NCBI RefSeq assembly: GCF_000069785.1
Contig: NC_010528.1
Location: forward strand, 992,001 to 1,056,000
Length of the DNA: 64,000 bases
Reading direction: 5' to 3'
Origin: Cupriavidus taiwanensis LMG 19424
GTDB taxonomy: Bacteria > Pseudomonadota > Gammaproteobacteria > Burkholderiales > Burkholderiaceae
Positions 1 through 10,355 of this stretch are shown one piece after another. Under the pieces are notes generated by a model, which made no database searches, was not told where the DNA came from, and saw only the letters and a list, made by a program, of their open reading frames with translations. Numbering within the stretch: the stretch's first letter is position 1; each line of letters starts with the position of its first letter. A program made the position numbers and the translations under genes.

Positions 1-2
1 TC

Positions 3-1343
3 GCGCGCCAGACCGCCGCCACCATCGGCAACTTCTGGGTCGACATGACGCGGGTCACGCTGTACGTGCTGGCGCCGATCGCGACCGTGATCGCGCTGGC
101 GCTGGTCAGCCAGGGCGTGATCCAGAACTTCGATGCCTACAAGGAAGTGAGCCTGGTCGCGCCGGTCGAATACAGCCAGCCGAAGGTCGACGCGGCGGGG
201 CAGCCGGTGCTCGATGCGCAGGGCAAGCCGGTGACGGAAGACCTGAAGACCGACAGGCAGACGCTGGCGATGGGGCCGGTGGCCTCGCAGGAAGCCATCA
301 AGATGCTGGGCACCAACGGCGGCGGCTTCTTCAACGCCAACTCGGCGCATCCGTTCGAGAACCCGAATGCCCTGGCCAACCTCATCGAGATGCTGGCGAT
401 CTTCCTGATCCCGGCGGCGCTGTGCTTCACCTTCGGCGAGATGGTCGGCGACAGGCGCCAGGGCGTAGCCGTGCTCGGCGCCATGGCGCTCATCTTCGTG
501 GCGATGGCGTGCGTTGCGGCGGTCTCCGAGCAGACGGCGAACCCCGCGCTGTCGGGCCTGCCGCTCGATCATGCCAGTTCGCTGCTGCAGGCCGGCGGCA
601 ATATGGAAGGCAAAGAAACGCGCTTCGGCATCGCTGCATCGGCCCTGTTCGCCACCATCACGACCGCGGCTTCGTGCGGCGCGGTCAATGCCATGCATGA
701 CTCGTTCACCGCCATCGGCGGGCTGGTGCCGATGCTGCTGATGCAGCTGGGCGAAGTCGTGTTTGGCGGCGTGGGCTCCGGCCTGTACGGCATGCTGGTC
801 TACGCCGTGCTGGCGGTGTTCATCGCCGGACTGATGATCGGCCGCACGCCGGAGTATCTCGGCAAGAAGATCGAAACCTATGAGATGAAGATGGTGGCCG
901 TGGCGATCCTGGTCACGCCGCTGCTGGTGCTGCTCGGCACCTCGGTGGCGGTGATGACCGGGGCGGGGCGCGCGGGGGTGTTCAATCCCGGCACGCATGG
1001 CTTTTCCGAGATCCTGTACGCGCTCTCGTCGGCGGCCAACAACAACGGCAGCGCCTTTGCGGGCCTGTCCGCCAACACGCCGTTCTACAACACGCTGCTG
1101 GCCGCGGCGATGTGGTTCGGCAGGTTCTGGATCATCATCCCCGTCCTGGCGCTGGCGGGTTCGCTGGCGGCCAAGAAGCGTATCCCGCCCAGCGGCGGCA
1201 CCATGCCCACGCACGGCCCGCTGTTCGTCGTGCTGCTGGTTGGCACGGTGCTGCTGGTCGGCGCGCTGACCTATGTCCCGGCGCTGGCGCTGGGGCCGGT
1301 TGCCGAGCACCTGCAGGGCGCGATGCCGGCGGCGGCAAGGTAA
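3..1343 (+). CDS. kdpA: Potassium-transporting ATPase subunit A, 5' end missing
   Basis: Potassium-translocating, channel-like subunit of the inner-membrane KdpFABC high-affinity K+ pump. The reading frame is open from the left edge ([12 protein letters not shown]...), so the start lies outside the window; about 446 residues are visible, and roughly 110 or more N-terminal residues are missing compared with the 557-residue E. coli protein. Several hydrophobic segments alternate with the family's pore and filter motifs: [17 protein letters not shown], then [17 protein letters not shown], then [13 protein letters not shown]. It heads kdpBCDE, all on the same strand. The distance to kdpB is 103 nt, long for a kdp operon, and no convincing terminator was seen in it. 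Whether a kdpF peptide precedes kdpA cannot be told. Confidence 0.97.
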   Translation, partial: ARQTAATIGNFWVDMTRVTLYVLAPIATVIALALVSQGVIQNFDAYKEVSLVAPVEYSQPKVDAAGQPVLDAQGKPVTEDLKTDRQTLAMGPVASQEAIKMLGTNGGGFFNANSAHPFENPNALANLIEMLAIFLIPAALCFTFGEMVGDRRQGVAVLGAMALIFVAMACVAAVSEQTANPALSGLPLDHASSLLQAGGNMEGKETRFGIAASALFATITTAASCGAVNAMHDSFTAIGGLVPMLLMQLGEVVFGGVGSGLYGMLVYAVLAVFIAGLMIGRTPEYLGKKIETYEMKMVAVAILVTPLLVLLGTSVAVMTGAGRAGVFNPGTHGFSEILYALSSAANNNGSAFAGLSANTPFYNTLLAAAMWFGRFWIIIPVLALAGSLAAKKRIPPSGGTMPTHGPLFVVLLVGTVLLVGALTYVPALALGPVAEHLQGAMPAAAR

Positions 1344-1446
1344 ATCGACCTCTCACGAAGACATATCGAGCATTGCTATACCTTCGGCCCCTGCGCTGCC
1401 TCGCCAGGGCGGGTGCCGTCTGTCTCTAGCGAATTGCGGAGCAACC

Positions 1447-3666
1447 ATGCGACATGAATCAACGGCCCCAGTGGCCAACGGCGGTGCCAACGGGACCGGC
1501 GCGTCGTCCTCCGGCGCGCCTCAGGTGCAGCGCGCACCGGTGCCGGACCGGCAACACGGTTCCCACCACCATCGCCCGCCCGCGCGCAGCATGTTCGCGC
1601 CGGAGCTGGTGAAGCCCGCGCTGGCCGCGGCCTTCCGCAAGCTGTCGCCTCGCGACCAGCTGCGCAACCCTGTGATGTTCGTGGTCTACGCGGGCAGCAT
1701 CCTGACGAGCCTGCTGTTCCTGAAGGCACTGGCCGCGCCGGCAGCAGGCGGCGAATCCGCAGCCTTCATCCTGGCGGTGTCGGCGTGGCTGTGGTTCACG
1801 GTGCTGTTCGCGAACTTTGCCGAGGCCCTTGCCGAGGGCCGCAGCAAGCAGCAGGCGGAATCGCTGCGCGGGCTGAAGACCACGGTGACCGCCCGTGTGC
1901 TGACGGAAGGGACCCGCGCCGGCGCAACCGAGGCGCGTCCGGCGACGGCGCTGCGCCGCGGCGATGTGGTGCTGGTCGAGGCTGGCGAGATGATCCCCGG
2001 CGACGGCGAAGTGATCGACGGCGTGGCTTCGGTCGACGAAAGCGCCATCACCGGCGAATCGGCGCCGGTGATCCGCGAGTCCGGCGGCGACTTCTCGTCC
2101 GTGACCGGCGGTACGCGCGTGCTGTCCGACTGGATCGTGGTGCGCATCACGACCAACCCGGGCGAAAGCTTTATCGACCGCATGATCACGATGGTCGAAG
2201 GCGCCAAGCGGCAGAAGACACCGAACGAGCTGGCCCTGACCATCCTGCTGGTCGGGCTGACCATCGTTCTGCTGCTGGCCACGGCCACGCTGCAGCCGTT
2301 CTCGCTCTACAGCGTGCTGGTGACCGGGGCGGGCGTGCCGGTGACGATCACCGTGCTGGTGGCGCTGCTGGTCTGCCTGATCCCGACCACGATCGGCGGG
2401 CTGCTTTCCGCGATCGGCGTGGCCGGCATGAGCCGGATGATGGAAGCGAACGTGATCGCCACCTCGGGCCGCGCCGTGGAAGCCGCCGGCGACGTGGATG
2501 TACTGCTGCTCGACAAGACCGGCACCATCACGCACGGCAACCGCCAGGCCTCGCGCTTCATCCCGGCGCCGGGCATTTCGCCGCTGCAGCTCGCGGAAGC
2601 CGCATGGCTGTCGTCGCTGGCCGACGAAACGCCGGAAGGGCGCAGCATCGTCACGCTGGCCCGCCAGCTGCCGGGCCTGACCCCGCCGTCGATGGCAAGC
2701 CTGAAGCCGGAATTCGTGCCGTTCAGCGCGCAGACGCGCATGAGCGGCGTGGACCTGCGCGACGGCGCCGGCGAGCGCCATGTGCGCAAGGGCGCCGCCG
2801 ATGCCGTGCGTCGCTACGTCACGGAACGCGCCGGCAAGTTCCCCGATGCGGTGCTGCAGGCCGTGGATGAGGTTGCCCGTGCCGGCAGCACGCCGCTGGT
2901 GGTGGCCGACGCCAACGGCGATGCGGTGCGCGCGCTGGGCGTGATCGAACTGAAGGACATCGTCAAGACCGGCATCCGCGAGCGCTTCGGCGAGCTGCGC
3001 AGGATGGGCATCAAGACCGTGATGATCACCGGCGACAACCGGCTGACCGCGGCTTCGATCGCCGCGGAAGCCGGCGTCGACGACTTCCTCGCCGAAGCCA
3101 CGCCGGAGGCCAAGCTCAAGCTGATCCGCCAGTACCAGGCCGAAGGGCGGCTCGTCGCGATGACCGGCGACGGCACCAACGACGCCCCCGCGCTCGCCCA
3201 GGCCGATGTGGCCGTGGCGATGAACAGCGGCACGCAGGCGGCCAAGGAAGCCGGCAACATGGTCGACCTGGACAGCAACCCGACCAAGCTGATCGAGATC
3301 GTCGAGATCGGCAAGCAGATGCTGATGACGCGCGGCTCGCTGACGACCTTCAGCGTGGCCAACGATATCGCCAAGTACTTCGCGATCATTCCCGCGGCCT
3401 TTGCCAGCACGTATCCGCAGCTGAACCTGCTCAATGTGATGGGGCTGGCCACGCCAGCATCGGCCATCATGTCCGCGGTGATCTTCAACGCGCTGATCAT
3501 CGTCGTGCTGATCCCGCTGGCGCTCAGGGGCGTGGCCTACCGGCCGCTCGGCGCCGCGGTGCTGCTGCGCCGCAACCTGCTGATCTATGGGCTGGGCGGC
3601 ATCCTGGTGCCGTTCGCGGGCATCAAGCTGATCGACATGATCCTGGCCCTGTCGGGCTGGGTCTGA
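1447..3666 (+). CDS. kdpB: Potassium-transporting P-type ATPase subunit B
   Basis: Catalytic P-type ATPase subunit of KdpFABC; it hydrolyses ATP to drive K+ import through KdpA. The ATG at 1447 follows GGAG at a suitable distance and gives 739 residues, longer than the 682 of E. coli. The extra length is an N-terminal extension with a His-rich patch ([13 protein letters not shown]) before the first conserved segment ([17 protein letters not shown]). Visible motifs are the actuator TGES (ITGESAPV), the phosphorylation site DKTGT with Asp near residue 356, the nucleotide-binding region, and the hinge motif [17 protein letters not shown]. Hydrophobic segments flank these as expected. kdpC begins 27 nt downstream, consistent with one transcript. 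The frame stays open upstream of 1447, but an upstream start would have to lie inside kdpA. Confidence 0.97.
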   Translation: MRHESTAPVANGGANGTGASSSGAPQVQRAPVPDRQHGSHHHRPPARSMFAPELVKPALAAAFRKLSPRDQLRNPVMFVVYAGSILTSLLFLKALAAPAAGGESAAFILAVSAWLWFTVLFANFAEALAEGRSKQQAESLRGLKTTVTARVLTEGTRAGATEARPATALRRGDVVLVEAGEMIPGDGEVIDGVASVDESAITGESAPVIRESGGDFSSVTGGTRVLSDWIVVRITTNPGESFIDRMITMVEGAKRQKTPNELALTILLVGLTIVLLLATATLQPFSLYSVLVTGAGVPVTITVLVALLVCLIPTTIGGLLSAIGVAGMSRMMEANVIATSGRAVEAAGDVDVLLLDKTGTITHGNRQASRFIPAPGISPLQLAEAAWLSSLADETPEGRSIVTLARQLPGLTPPSMASLKPEFVPFSAQTRMSGVDLRDGAGERHVRKGAADAVRRYVTERAGKFPDAVLQAVDEVARAGSTPLVVADANGDAVRALGVIELKDIVKTGIRERFGELRRMGIKTVMITGDNRLTAASIAAEAGVDDFLAEATPEAKLKLIRQYQAEGRLVAMTGDGTNDAPALAQADVAVAMNSGTQAAKEAGNMVDLDSNPTKLIEIVEIGKQMLMTRGSLTTFSVANDIAKYFAIIPAAFASTYPQLNLLNVMGLATPASAIMSAVIFNALIIVVLIPLALRGVAYRPLGAAVLLRRNLLIYGLGGILVPFAGIKLIDMILALSGWV

Positions 3667-3693
3667 TTATCATCGCTACGATTCGGAGCATTC

Positions 3694-4317
3694 ATGACTA
3701 CGCAAATGCAGTCCCGGCAGCCGTCCCCGGCAGCCATGCAAGCTGGCCTGTTGCGGCCCATGCTGGTGGTGTTCGCCGGCCTGTCGCTGGTAACCGGCCT
3801 GCTGTATCCCGGCGTGATCACGGCGATCTCCCGGGCCGTGTTCCCGCACCAGGCCGGCGGATCGCTGATCGAGAAAGATGGCAGGGCGCTCGGCTCGGCA
3901 CTGATCGGCCAGCCGTTCTCCGACCCGAAGTACTTCTGGGGCCGGCTGTCGGCCACGGCGCCGATGCCATACAACGCCGCGGCGTCGGTCGGGTCCAACC
4001 TGGGGCCCGGCAATCCGGCGCTGACCGACGCCGCACGCGCGCGCGTCGACGCGTTGCGTGCGGCGGATCCGGACAACCGCGCGTCCGTGCCCGTGGATCT
4101 GGTGACCGCTTCCGGCAGTGGGCTCGACCCCCACATCAGTCCAGCGGCCGCAGAATACCAGGTGGCGCGCGTCGCCCGCCTCAGGCGGCTGCCGGTCGGC
4201 CAGGTCAGGCAACTGGTTGCGGCGAATACGGAAACGCCACTGCTGGCGGTGCTGGGCGATCCGGGCGTCAATGTGCTGAAGCTGAACCTGGCCCTGGATG
4301 CGATCGCCGGCAAGTAG
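3694..4317 (+). CDS. kdpC: Potassium-transporting ATPase subunit C
   Basis: Small accessory subunit of KdpFABC, thought to stabilise the KdpA-KdpB complex and increase ATP affinity. It has 207 residues, close to the usual 190-210. One N-terminal membrane anchor (about residues 20-45, [20 protein letters not shown]) is followed by a periplasmic domain with family motifs [24 protein letters not shown] and [12 protein letters not shown]. The ATG at 3694 is preceded by CGGAG. It lies 27 nt after kdpB and 92 nt before kdpD. Confidence 0.97.
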   Translation: MTTQMQSRQPSPAAMQAGLLRPMLVVFAGLSLVTGLLYPGVITAISRAVFPHQAGGSLIEKDGRALGSALIGQPFSDPKYFWGRLSATAPMPYNAAASVGSNLGPGNPALTDAARARVDALRAADPDNRASVPVDLVTASGSGLDPHISPAAAEYQVARVARLRRLPVGQVRQLVAANTETPLLAVLGDPGVNVLKLNLALDAIAGK

Positions 4318-4409
4318 CCCTTGCCGCAGGGATCGACGCTGACGGCGGGCCGGCGTCGCGATGGCACGCGGATGAAGGAAAATGGGGTTTGCCAATGCAA
4401 GGATAGAAG

Positions 4410-7268
4410 TTGAGCCGTCCGATGTCTGATGCCGAATTGCGCGAGGCCCGCGCCCGCCCCGATCCCGACGCCCTTCTGCAGTGGGTGCAGCAGGAGGGCG
4501 CCCGTGCCTTGCGCGGCAAGCTCAGGGTCTACTTTGGCGCTTCCGCCGGCGTCGGCAAGACCTTTGCCATGCTTGCCGCGGCGCGCGCGGCGGCAGGGCA
4601 AGGCACGGATGTCGTCATCGGCATCGTCGAGACCCACGGCCGCGCGGAGACCGAAGCGCTGATCGCCGGGGTCGAGCGGCTGCCGATGAAGGCTGTGCCG
4701 TATCGCGAGCGGGTTCTCCAGGAGTTCGACCTGGACGCTGCGCTCGCCCGCAAACCGGCGCTGATCCTGGTCGACGAACTGGCCCATTCCAACGCACCGG
4801 GCAGCCGCCATCCCAAGCGGTGGCAGGATATCCAGGAACTGCAGGCTGCCGGTATTGACGTGTGGACCACGGTCAATGTGCAGCATCTGGACAGCCTGAA
4901 TGAGGCGGTTGGCGGCATTACCGGCATCCGCGTCTGGGAAACCGTGCCGGATGTTGTCTTCGACAGTGCCGACGAAGTGGTGCTGGTTGACCTGCCCGCA
5001 GACGAGTTGCTGCGCCGGCTGAAGGAAGGCAAGGTCTATCTGCCCGAGCAGGCGCGTCATGCGGCGCGCAATTTCTTCCGGAAGGGCAATCTGATCGCTC
5101 TGCGCGAACTGGCGCTGCGCCGGACAGCCGACCGGGTAGACTCCGATGTCCAGGCATGGCGCCAATCGGAATCCGTGCAGGCCGTGTGGCGGACCCGCGA
5201 GGCCGTGCTGGCCTGCATCGGCAGCGGCGACGATGCCGAGCAGGTGGTGAAGAGTGCGCGCCGGCTTGCCGGGCAGCTCGATTGCCCCTGGCACGTGGTG
5301 ACCATAGCCACCCCCCGGCTGACACCCCCATCCGATTTCGCAAGAGCCCGGCTGGAGACGGCGATGCGTCTCGCGGAGGAACTTGGCGCGCGTACCGAGA
5401 CGCTGGCCGGCAACGACATGGTTCAGGCCATCGTCGGATATGTTCGCCGCCACAACCTGACCAAGGTCATCATCGGCCGCGCACCGGCGGACTGGCGCCG
5501 CGGCGGCGATTCGCTCGCCGAGCGGGCACGCTCCCTCCTGGGACTGGCCTTGACCCCGTTTATGAACGCGCCGGCGTGGCTGTTCGGTCGTCGCAGCTTT
5601 GCCGATGCGCTGGCGATCGGATGTCCGGACGTCGATATCATCCGCGTCGCCGCGGACACCACGCGGGTCGATCTGCGCCCGCGCCATGGCTCCGAAGCAC
5701 CAGAGGCTCCAACGCCGGGCGAGGGCGCCCGGCGCAAGGATTATCTGTGGGCCATGGCATGGTGTGCCGGTGCCACGGTACTGTCGGCGCTGGCGTTGCC
5801 GTGGTTTGACATCGTCAATATCGCCATGCTGTTTCTGGCGGCGGTGGTCGGCGTGGCGCTGCGTCATGGGCGAGGACCGGCGGCGCTGGCTTCGGTATTG
5901 TCTGTGGCCGCCTTCGACTTCTTTTTCGTGCCGCCTCGACTGTCGTTCGCCGTCAGCGACGTGCAGTATCTGCTGACGTTTCTCGTGCTCCTGTCGGTGG
6001 GCCTGGTCATCGGGCAACTGACAGCGGGTTTGCGCGAACAGGCGCAGGTGGCCGTACAGCGCGAGAACGATGCACGCATCCTGTACGAACTCGCCCGGGA
6101 GCTGTCTGCCGCGCTGATGCCCGATCAGATCGTTGCCATCGGCAGCCGTTTCCTGCGCGCCGCCTTCGATGCCAATTCGGCCTTCTTCCTGGTTTCGCCG
6201 GAAGGCCGCTTGCTGCCACCGGTGACCGATGTCGCCCAGCACGACACGGCGGCGCGAACCGACTCGATCGACCGTGTGCTGGCGGAGTGGGTGTTCCATC
6301 ACGGTCTGCCGGCCGGCACCGGCACGCATACCTTGCCAGGCAGCACCGTGTTGTATCTGCCGTTGAAGGCGCCGATGCAGACCCGTGGCGTGCTGGCAAT
6401 CGAGCCGGCGGTGTCACACGCGCTGGCGCACCCTGCGCTTCGGCGTCAGGTCGATGTATTCTGCACGCTGATCGCGATCGCCATCGAACGATTGCACTAC
6501 GTTGAAGTGGCGCAGCAGGCCCTGTTGTCGATGGAGTCAGAGCGTCTGCGCAGTTCATTGCTGGCCGCCGTCTCCCACGACCTGCGAACGCCGCTGACAA
6601 GCCTGATCGGCATGGCGGAAACCATGCAGCGCAGTGGCCCCGCACTGACGCCGCCACTGGCCGAGACGGTGGCCGCCATGCTGGAACAGGCCAGGCGGAT
6701 GCGCACGATGGTGGTGAACCTGCTGGACATGGCGAAGCTGCAGAGCCGGGAGGTGCTGACGAACAAGGAGTGGCAGTCGGTGGAGGAACTCGTCGGCTCC
6801 AGCCTGGCTGCCATGCGCGAGGCGCTCGAGCATCATCGCGTGATTGTCGCCGACTTGTCGCAAGTTCCCCTGATCGAATGCGACGCGGTATTGGTCGAGC
6901 GCGTGCTGTGCAACTTGCTGGAGAATGCCTCCAAATATACGCCCGCCGGCACCGAGATCCGCATCTCGTCCGCGCCGGTGGAGGATGAGATCCGGATTGT
7001 GGTAGAGGATGATGGTCCCGGCGTGCCCAAAGGCAAGGAGCGACAGATCTTCGAGAAATTCACGCGCGGTGAGCGGGAGTCGGCGACGGCTGGCGTTGGC
7101 CTGGGCCTGGCCGTCTGCGAGGCAATCGTACAAGCGCATGGCGGACGCATCTGGGTGGAGGCGGCGCAGCGCCCAGACCGTCCGGACGGCCAGGCGGGCG
7201 CGCGCTTCGTCGTCGCGCTGCCGCGTGGAAATCCACCCGCGGTGGAGCTCGAGCCGACGGATGCCTAG
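4410..7268 (+). CDS. kdpD: Sensor histidine kinase KdpD
   Basis: Membrane sensor kinase that phosphorylates KdpE under K+ limitation or salt stress. The 952-residue protein has the classical order: an N-terminal KdpD domain with a Walker A-like GASAGVGKT (about residue 43) and VDELAHSNAPGSRHPKRW; a universal-stress-protein-like domain (about 250-375); four closely spaced membrane segments (about 445-545); a GAF-like region; a dimerisation/phosphoacceptor helix with SHDLRTPLTSL (His at residue 723); and an ATPase domain with NLLENASKYTP, DDGPGVP and GVGLGLAVCEAIV. The TTG at 4410 has AAGGA six bases upstream; an in-frame ATG at 4422 is the alternative. kdpE follows after 32 nt. Confidence 0.96.
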   Translation: MSRPMSDAELREARARPDPDALLQWVQQEGARALRGKLRVYFGASAGVGKTFAMLAAARAAAGQGTDVVIGIVETHGRAETEALIAGVERLPMKAVPYRERVLQEFDLDAALARKPALILVDELAHSNAPGSRHPKRWQDIQELQAAGIDVWTTVNVQHLDSLNEAVGGITGIRVWETVPDVVFDSADEVVLVDLPADELLRRLKEGKVYLPEQARHAARNFFRKGNLIALRELALRRTADRVDSDVQAWRQSESVQAVWRTREAVLACIGSGDDAEQVVKSARRLAGQLDCPWHVVTIATPRLTPPSDFARARLETAMRLAEELGARTETLAGNDMVQAIVGYVRRHNLTKVIIGRAPADWRRGGDSLAERARSLLGLALTPFMNAPAWLFGRRSFADALAIGCPDVDIIRVAADTTRVDLRPRHGSEAPEAPTPGEGARRKDYLWAMAWCAGATVLSALALPWFDIVNIAMLFLAAVVGVALRHGRGPAALASVLSVAAFDFFFVPPRLSFAVSDVQYLLTFLVLLSVGLVIGQLTAGLREQAQVAVQRENDARILYELARELSAALMPDQIVAIGSRFLRAAFDANSAFFLVSPEGRLLPPVTDVAQHDTAARTDSIDRVLAEWVFHHGLPAGTGTHTLPGSTVLYLPLKAPMQTRGVLAIEPAVSHALAHPALRRQVDVFCTLIAIAIERLHYVEVAQQALLSMESERLRSSLLAAVSHDLRTPLTSLIGMAETMQRSGPALTPPLAETVAAMLEQARRMRTMVVNLLDMAKLQSREVLTNKEWQSVEELVGSSLAAMREALEHHRVIVADLSQVPLIECDAVLVERVLCNLLENASKYTPAGTEIRISSAPVEDEIRIVVEDDGPGVPKGKERQIFEKFTRGERESATAGVGLGLAVCEAIVQAHGGRIWVEAAQRPDRPDGQAGARFVVALPRGNPPAVELEPTDA

Positions 7269-7300
7269 GATAGCGACAGCCAAGCAAGGAGAAGGCGTTC

Positions 7301-7996
7301 ATGCCATTTGATTTTGCCCCGACAGTCTTGTTGGTCGAGGATGAGCCGCATATCCGGCGCTTTGTTCGCTCGACCCTGGAGTCGGAGGGCTGCACGGTGC
7401 ATGAGGCGGAATCGCTCAAGCGCGGACTGATCGAGGCCGGCACGCGGCGACCCGATCTCGTCATTCTCGACCTGGGGTTGCCGGACGGCGACGGGGTGCA
7501 ATTGATCAGCGAGATGCGTACGTGGGCGGACGCACCGATCCTCGTCCTCTCGGCACGCAGTGGCGAGACCGACAAGATCGGCGCGTTGGACGCCGGTGCC
7601 GATGACTACCTGACCAAACCATTTGGCGTTGGCGAACTGGTTGCACGACTGCGCGTGCTGCTGCGCAGGCATGCCAGGACCCATGCCCGGGGGGCCAGTC
7701 AGATCATGTTTGGCGACGTGCACGTCGACCTGGCGAGTCGCGTCGTTACCCGGTCGGGTCATGCGGTACATCTGACGCCGATCGAGTATCGTCTTCTTGC
7801 AGTGCTGATCGCCCACCGCGGCAAGGTGATGACGCACCGGGAATTGCTGCGCGAAGTATGGGGGCCTTCCCACGCCGAAAGCAGCCAGTACCTGCGGGTC
7901 TATATGGGACATCTGCGGCACAAGCTCGAAGCTGACCCGGCGCGGCCCGCGCACTTGCTGACGGAAATCGGGCTGGGCTACCGCTTCGCCGGATAG
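7301..7996 (+). CDS. kdpE: Response regulator KdpE
   Basis: OmpR/PhoB-type response regulator paired with KdpD, which activates kdp transcription. It has 231 residues: a receiver domain (1-120) with phosphoacceptor Asp near residue 57 (LVILDLGLPDGDG), the switch Thr/Ser region (ILVLSARSGETDKI) and the conserved Lys (DDYLTKPFGVGEL), then a winged-helix DNA-binding domain (about 130-228) ending LLTEIGLGYRFA. A strong Shine-Dalgarno (AAGGAGAAGG) precedes the ATG. It is the last gene of the kdp operon in the window. The operator it binds would lie upstream of kdpA, outside the window. Confidence 0.97.
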   Translation: MPFDFAPTVLLVEDEPHIRRFVRSTLESEGCTVHEAESLKRGLIEAGTRRPDLVILDLGLPDGDGVQLISEMRTWADAPILVLSARSGETDKIGALDAGADDYLTKPFGVGELVARLRVLLRRHARTHARGASQIMFGDVHVDLASRVVTRSGHAVHLTPIEYRLLAVLIAHRGKVMTHRELLREVWGPSHAESSQYLRVYMGHLRHKLEADPARPAHLLTEIGLGYRFAG

Positions 7997-8128
7997 CGCT
8001 GCATGCCCGGCGCATTGATCGGATTTGTACGCAGGCATTGCGCCTTTTGATACCGTTTTTACATGTCAGGCCATATCGTGGCGAGGCTCCCGCTAACGGA
8101 GATTTCCTCAACTCTCGTCACGACAACA

Positions 8129-8926
8129 ATGACTGACCTGCGCCATTCCGCGGTTGCGCTGCTTGCTTGCTCCGCATCGTTCGTTCTTATCTTCGCTGCC
8201 ATGCCCGCCATGGCGCAATCCCAACCCGACGCGCCATCCCGGCCGGACGCCGAGGCGTCTCCGCATACGTTCACGGCCAACGTATCCGTGGCGACCGATT
8301 ATCGCTACCGCGGCCTGATGCAGACCAATCGCCGGCCGGCGATCCAGGGCGGATTCGACTACAGCCATTCGAGCGGTTTCTACCTTGGCAACTGGAATTC
8401 CAGCATTAGCTGGCTGGGCGACAGCAACCCCGGGGTGTCAGCCCCGATCGAGATGGATTTTTACGGCGGCTACAGGCACACGCTGGGTGGCGACTGGATC
8501 TACGATGTCGGCGTGCTGCAGTACTACTACCCGGGAGACTATCCGGCCAACTACACGCGCCCCTACACCACTGAGCTGTACGCGGCGCTGGGCTACGGTC
8601 CGGTGACGTTCAAGTACTCGTATGCTCCGACCAATCTTTTTGGTTTCCCTGACAGCAAGCACAGCTGGTACGCCGACCTGACCGCCAACGTGCCGCTCAA
8701 TGTCTGGGGCCTCACGCTGAACGCCCATGTGGGCTACCAGAAGGTGCAGGTCGCCGATGCCTCGTATGTGGACTGGAAGATCGGCCTCACGAAAGACCTC
8801 GGCAAGAGACTGGCGCTGGCCGTGGCCTACATCGACGCCAATGCCGACAAGGCGGTGTACACCAATGCCAAGGGCCGCTACATGGGGCGCGGCACCGCCT
8901 GGGCTTCGTTGACGAAGACGTTCTGA
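8129..8926 (+). CDS. TorF-family putative outer-membrane porin (TIGR02001/Gcw_chp)
   Basis: Predicted outer-membrane beta-barrel protein. From the ATG at 8129 the product is 265 residues with a clear signal peptide (hydrophobic core, cleavage near AMPAMAQS), followed by SVATDYRYRGLMQTNRRPAIQ and GFYLGNWNSSISWLGD, which match the TIGR02001 family from memory. The alternating aromatic/polar pattern and the C-terminal Phe (TKTF) fit a barrel strand recognised by the Bam machinery. An in-frame ATG at 8063 would add 22 residues that spoil the signal peptide, so 8129 is preferred, although no good ribosome site precedes it. It follows kdpE in the same direction after 132 nt. The substrate is unknown. 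Confidence 0.75.
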   Translation: MTDLRHSAVALLACSASFVLIFAAMPAMAQSQPDAPSRPDAEASPHTFTANVSVATDYRYRGLMQTNRRPAIQGGFDYSHSSGFYLGNWNSSISWLGDSNPGVSAPIEMDFYGGYRHTLGGDWIYDVGVLQYYYPGDYPANYTRPYTTELYAALGYGPVTFKYSYAPTNLFGFPDSKHSWYADLTANVPLNVWGLTLNAHVGYQKVQVADASYVDWKIGLTKDLGKRLALAVAYIDANADKAVYTNAKGRYMGRGTAWASLTKTF

Positions 8927-9010
8927 GCACGCTTGCCGGCGCCGACCAGGATGGGGCAATCACCGCGGGAATTCCGTCCGGCCGGCTGCATGGTGCCTGC
9001 ACGACCCCCG

Positions 9011-9043
9011 GAAACAACAAAGCCCAACCGGGCTGGCTGGGCT
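9011..9043 (-). terminator. Probable terminator of the tRNA-Thr gene
   Basis: Read on the minus strand, AGCCC-GGTT-GGGCT forms a compact hairpin, extendable through AGCCCA/TGGGCT as an alternative pairing, and is followed by the T-rich run TTGTTGTTT. It lies 17 nt beyond the CCA end of the tRNA. Confidence 0.55.
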
Positions 9044-9059
9044 AAGTGCTTGATTCAAT

Positions 9060-9135
9060 TGGTGCCGAAGAGAGGAATCGAACCCCCGACCTTCTCATTA
9101 CGAATGAGCTGCTCTACCGACTGAGCTACTTCGGC
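9060..9135 (-). tRNA. tRNA-Thr (anticodon CGT)
   Basis: The minus strand reads GCCGAAG (acceptor), TAGCTC..GGTAGAGC (D arm), a seven-base anticodon loop TTCGTAA with anticodon CGT (decodes ACG, Thr), GGGGGTTCGATTCC (T arm), and CTTCGGC followed by an encoded CCA. Total length is 76 nt. The lowest pair of the anticodon stem appears mismatched (G-A); the other stems pair well. It lies downstream of fbp on the same strand but has its own promoter-like sequence. Confidence 0.95.
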
Positions 9136-9166
9136 AACATGTTCCGGTGAACTGGAACAGCCCGCA

Positions 9167-9195
9167 ATAGTAGCAGCGTTTTCCGGCCTTGTGAA
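9167..9195 (-). promoter_or_regulatory. Sigma-70 type promoter of tRNA-Thr
   Basis: On the minus strand TTCACA (9195-9190) is separated by 17 bp from TACTAT (9172-9167), predicting a start about 25 nt before the tRNA. The short leader holds an inverted repeat TGTTCC/GGAACA. Assigned by eye from consensus match and spacing. Confidence 0.5.
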
Positions 9196-9257
9196 GCCCT
9201 TTTGTGTCGCCGAACGGGGCGCAGCGCGCCCCGTGCCAGGCCGGCCTTGCCCGGAAA

Positions 9258-10274
<1,017 letters not shown>

Positions 10275-10355
10275 GGTTGGTTCTCCTTGGATGGCCGCAA
10301 TTCTACATGCCCGGCCGCGCCGGGGCCGGGCTTCGGGGGCGTCGGCCGGTCGCGC

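Noticed and set aside
3585..6329. Long open frame on the minus strand opposite kdpD
   Set aside because: It mirrors kdpC/kdpD, has an Arg/Gln/His-rich composition typical of antisense frames in GC-rich DNA and no recognisable domain.
8063..8128. Upstream ATG for the TorF-type protein
   Set aside because: Adds 22 residues before a normal signal peptide, so the ATG at 8129 fits better.
9214..9234. 9-bp hairpin after fbp as a terminator
   Set aside because: Perfect stem but no T run on either strand; not called as a terminator.
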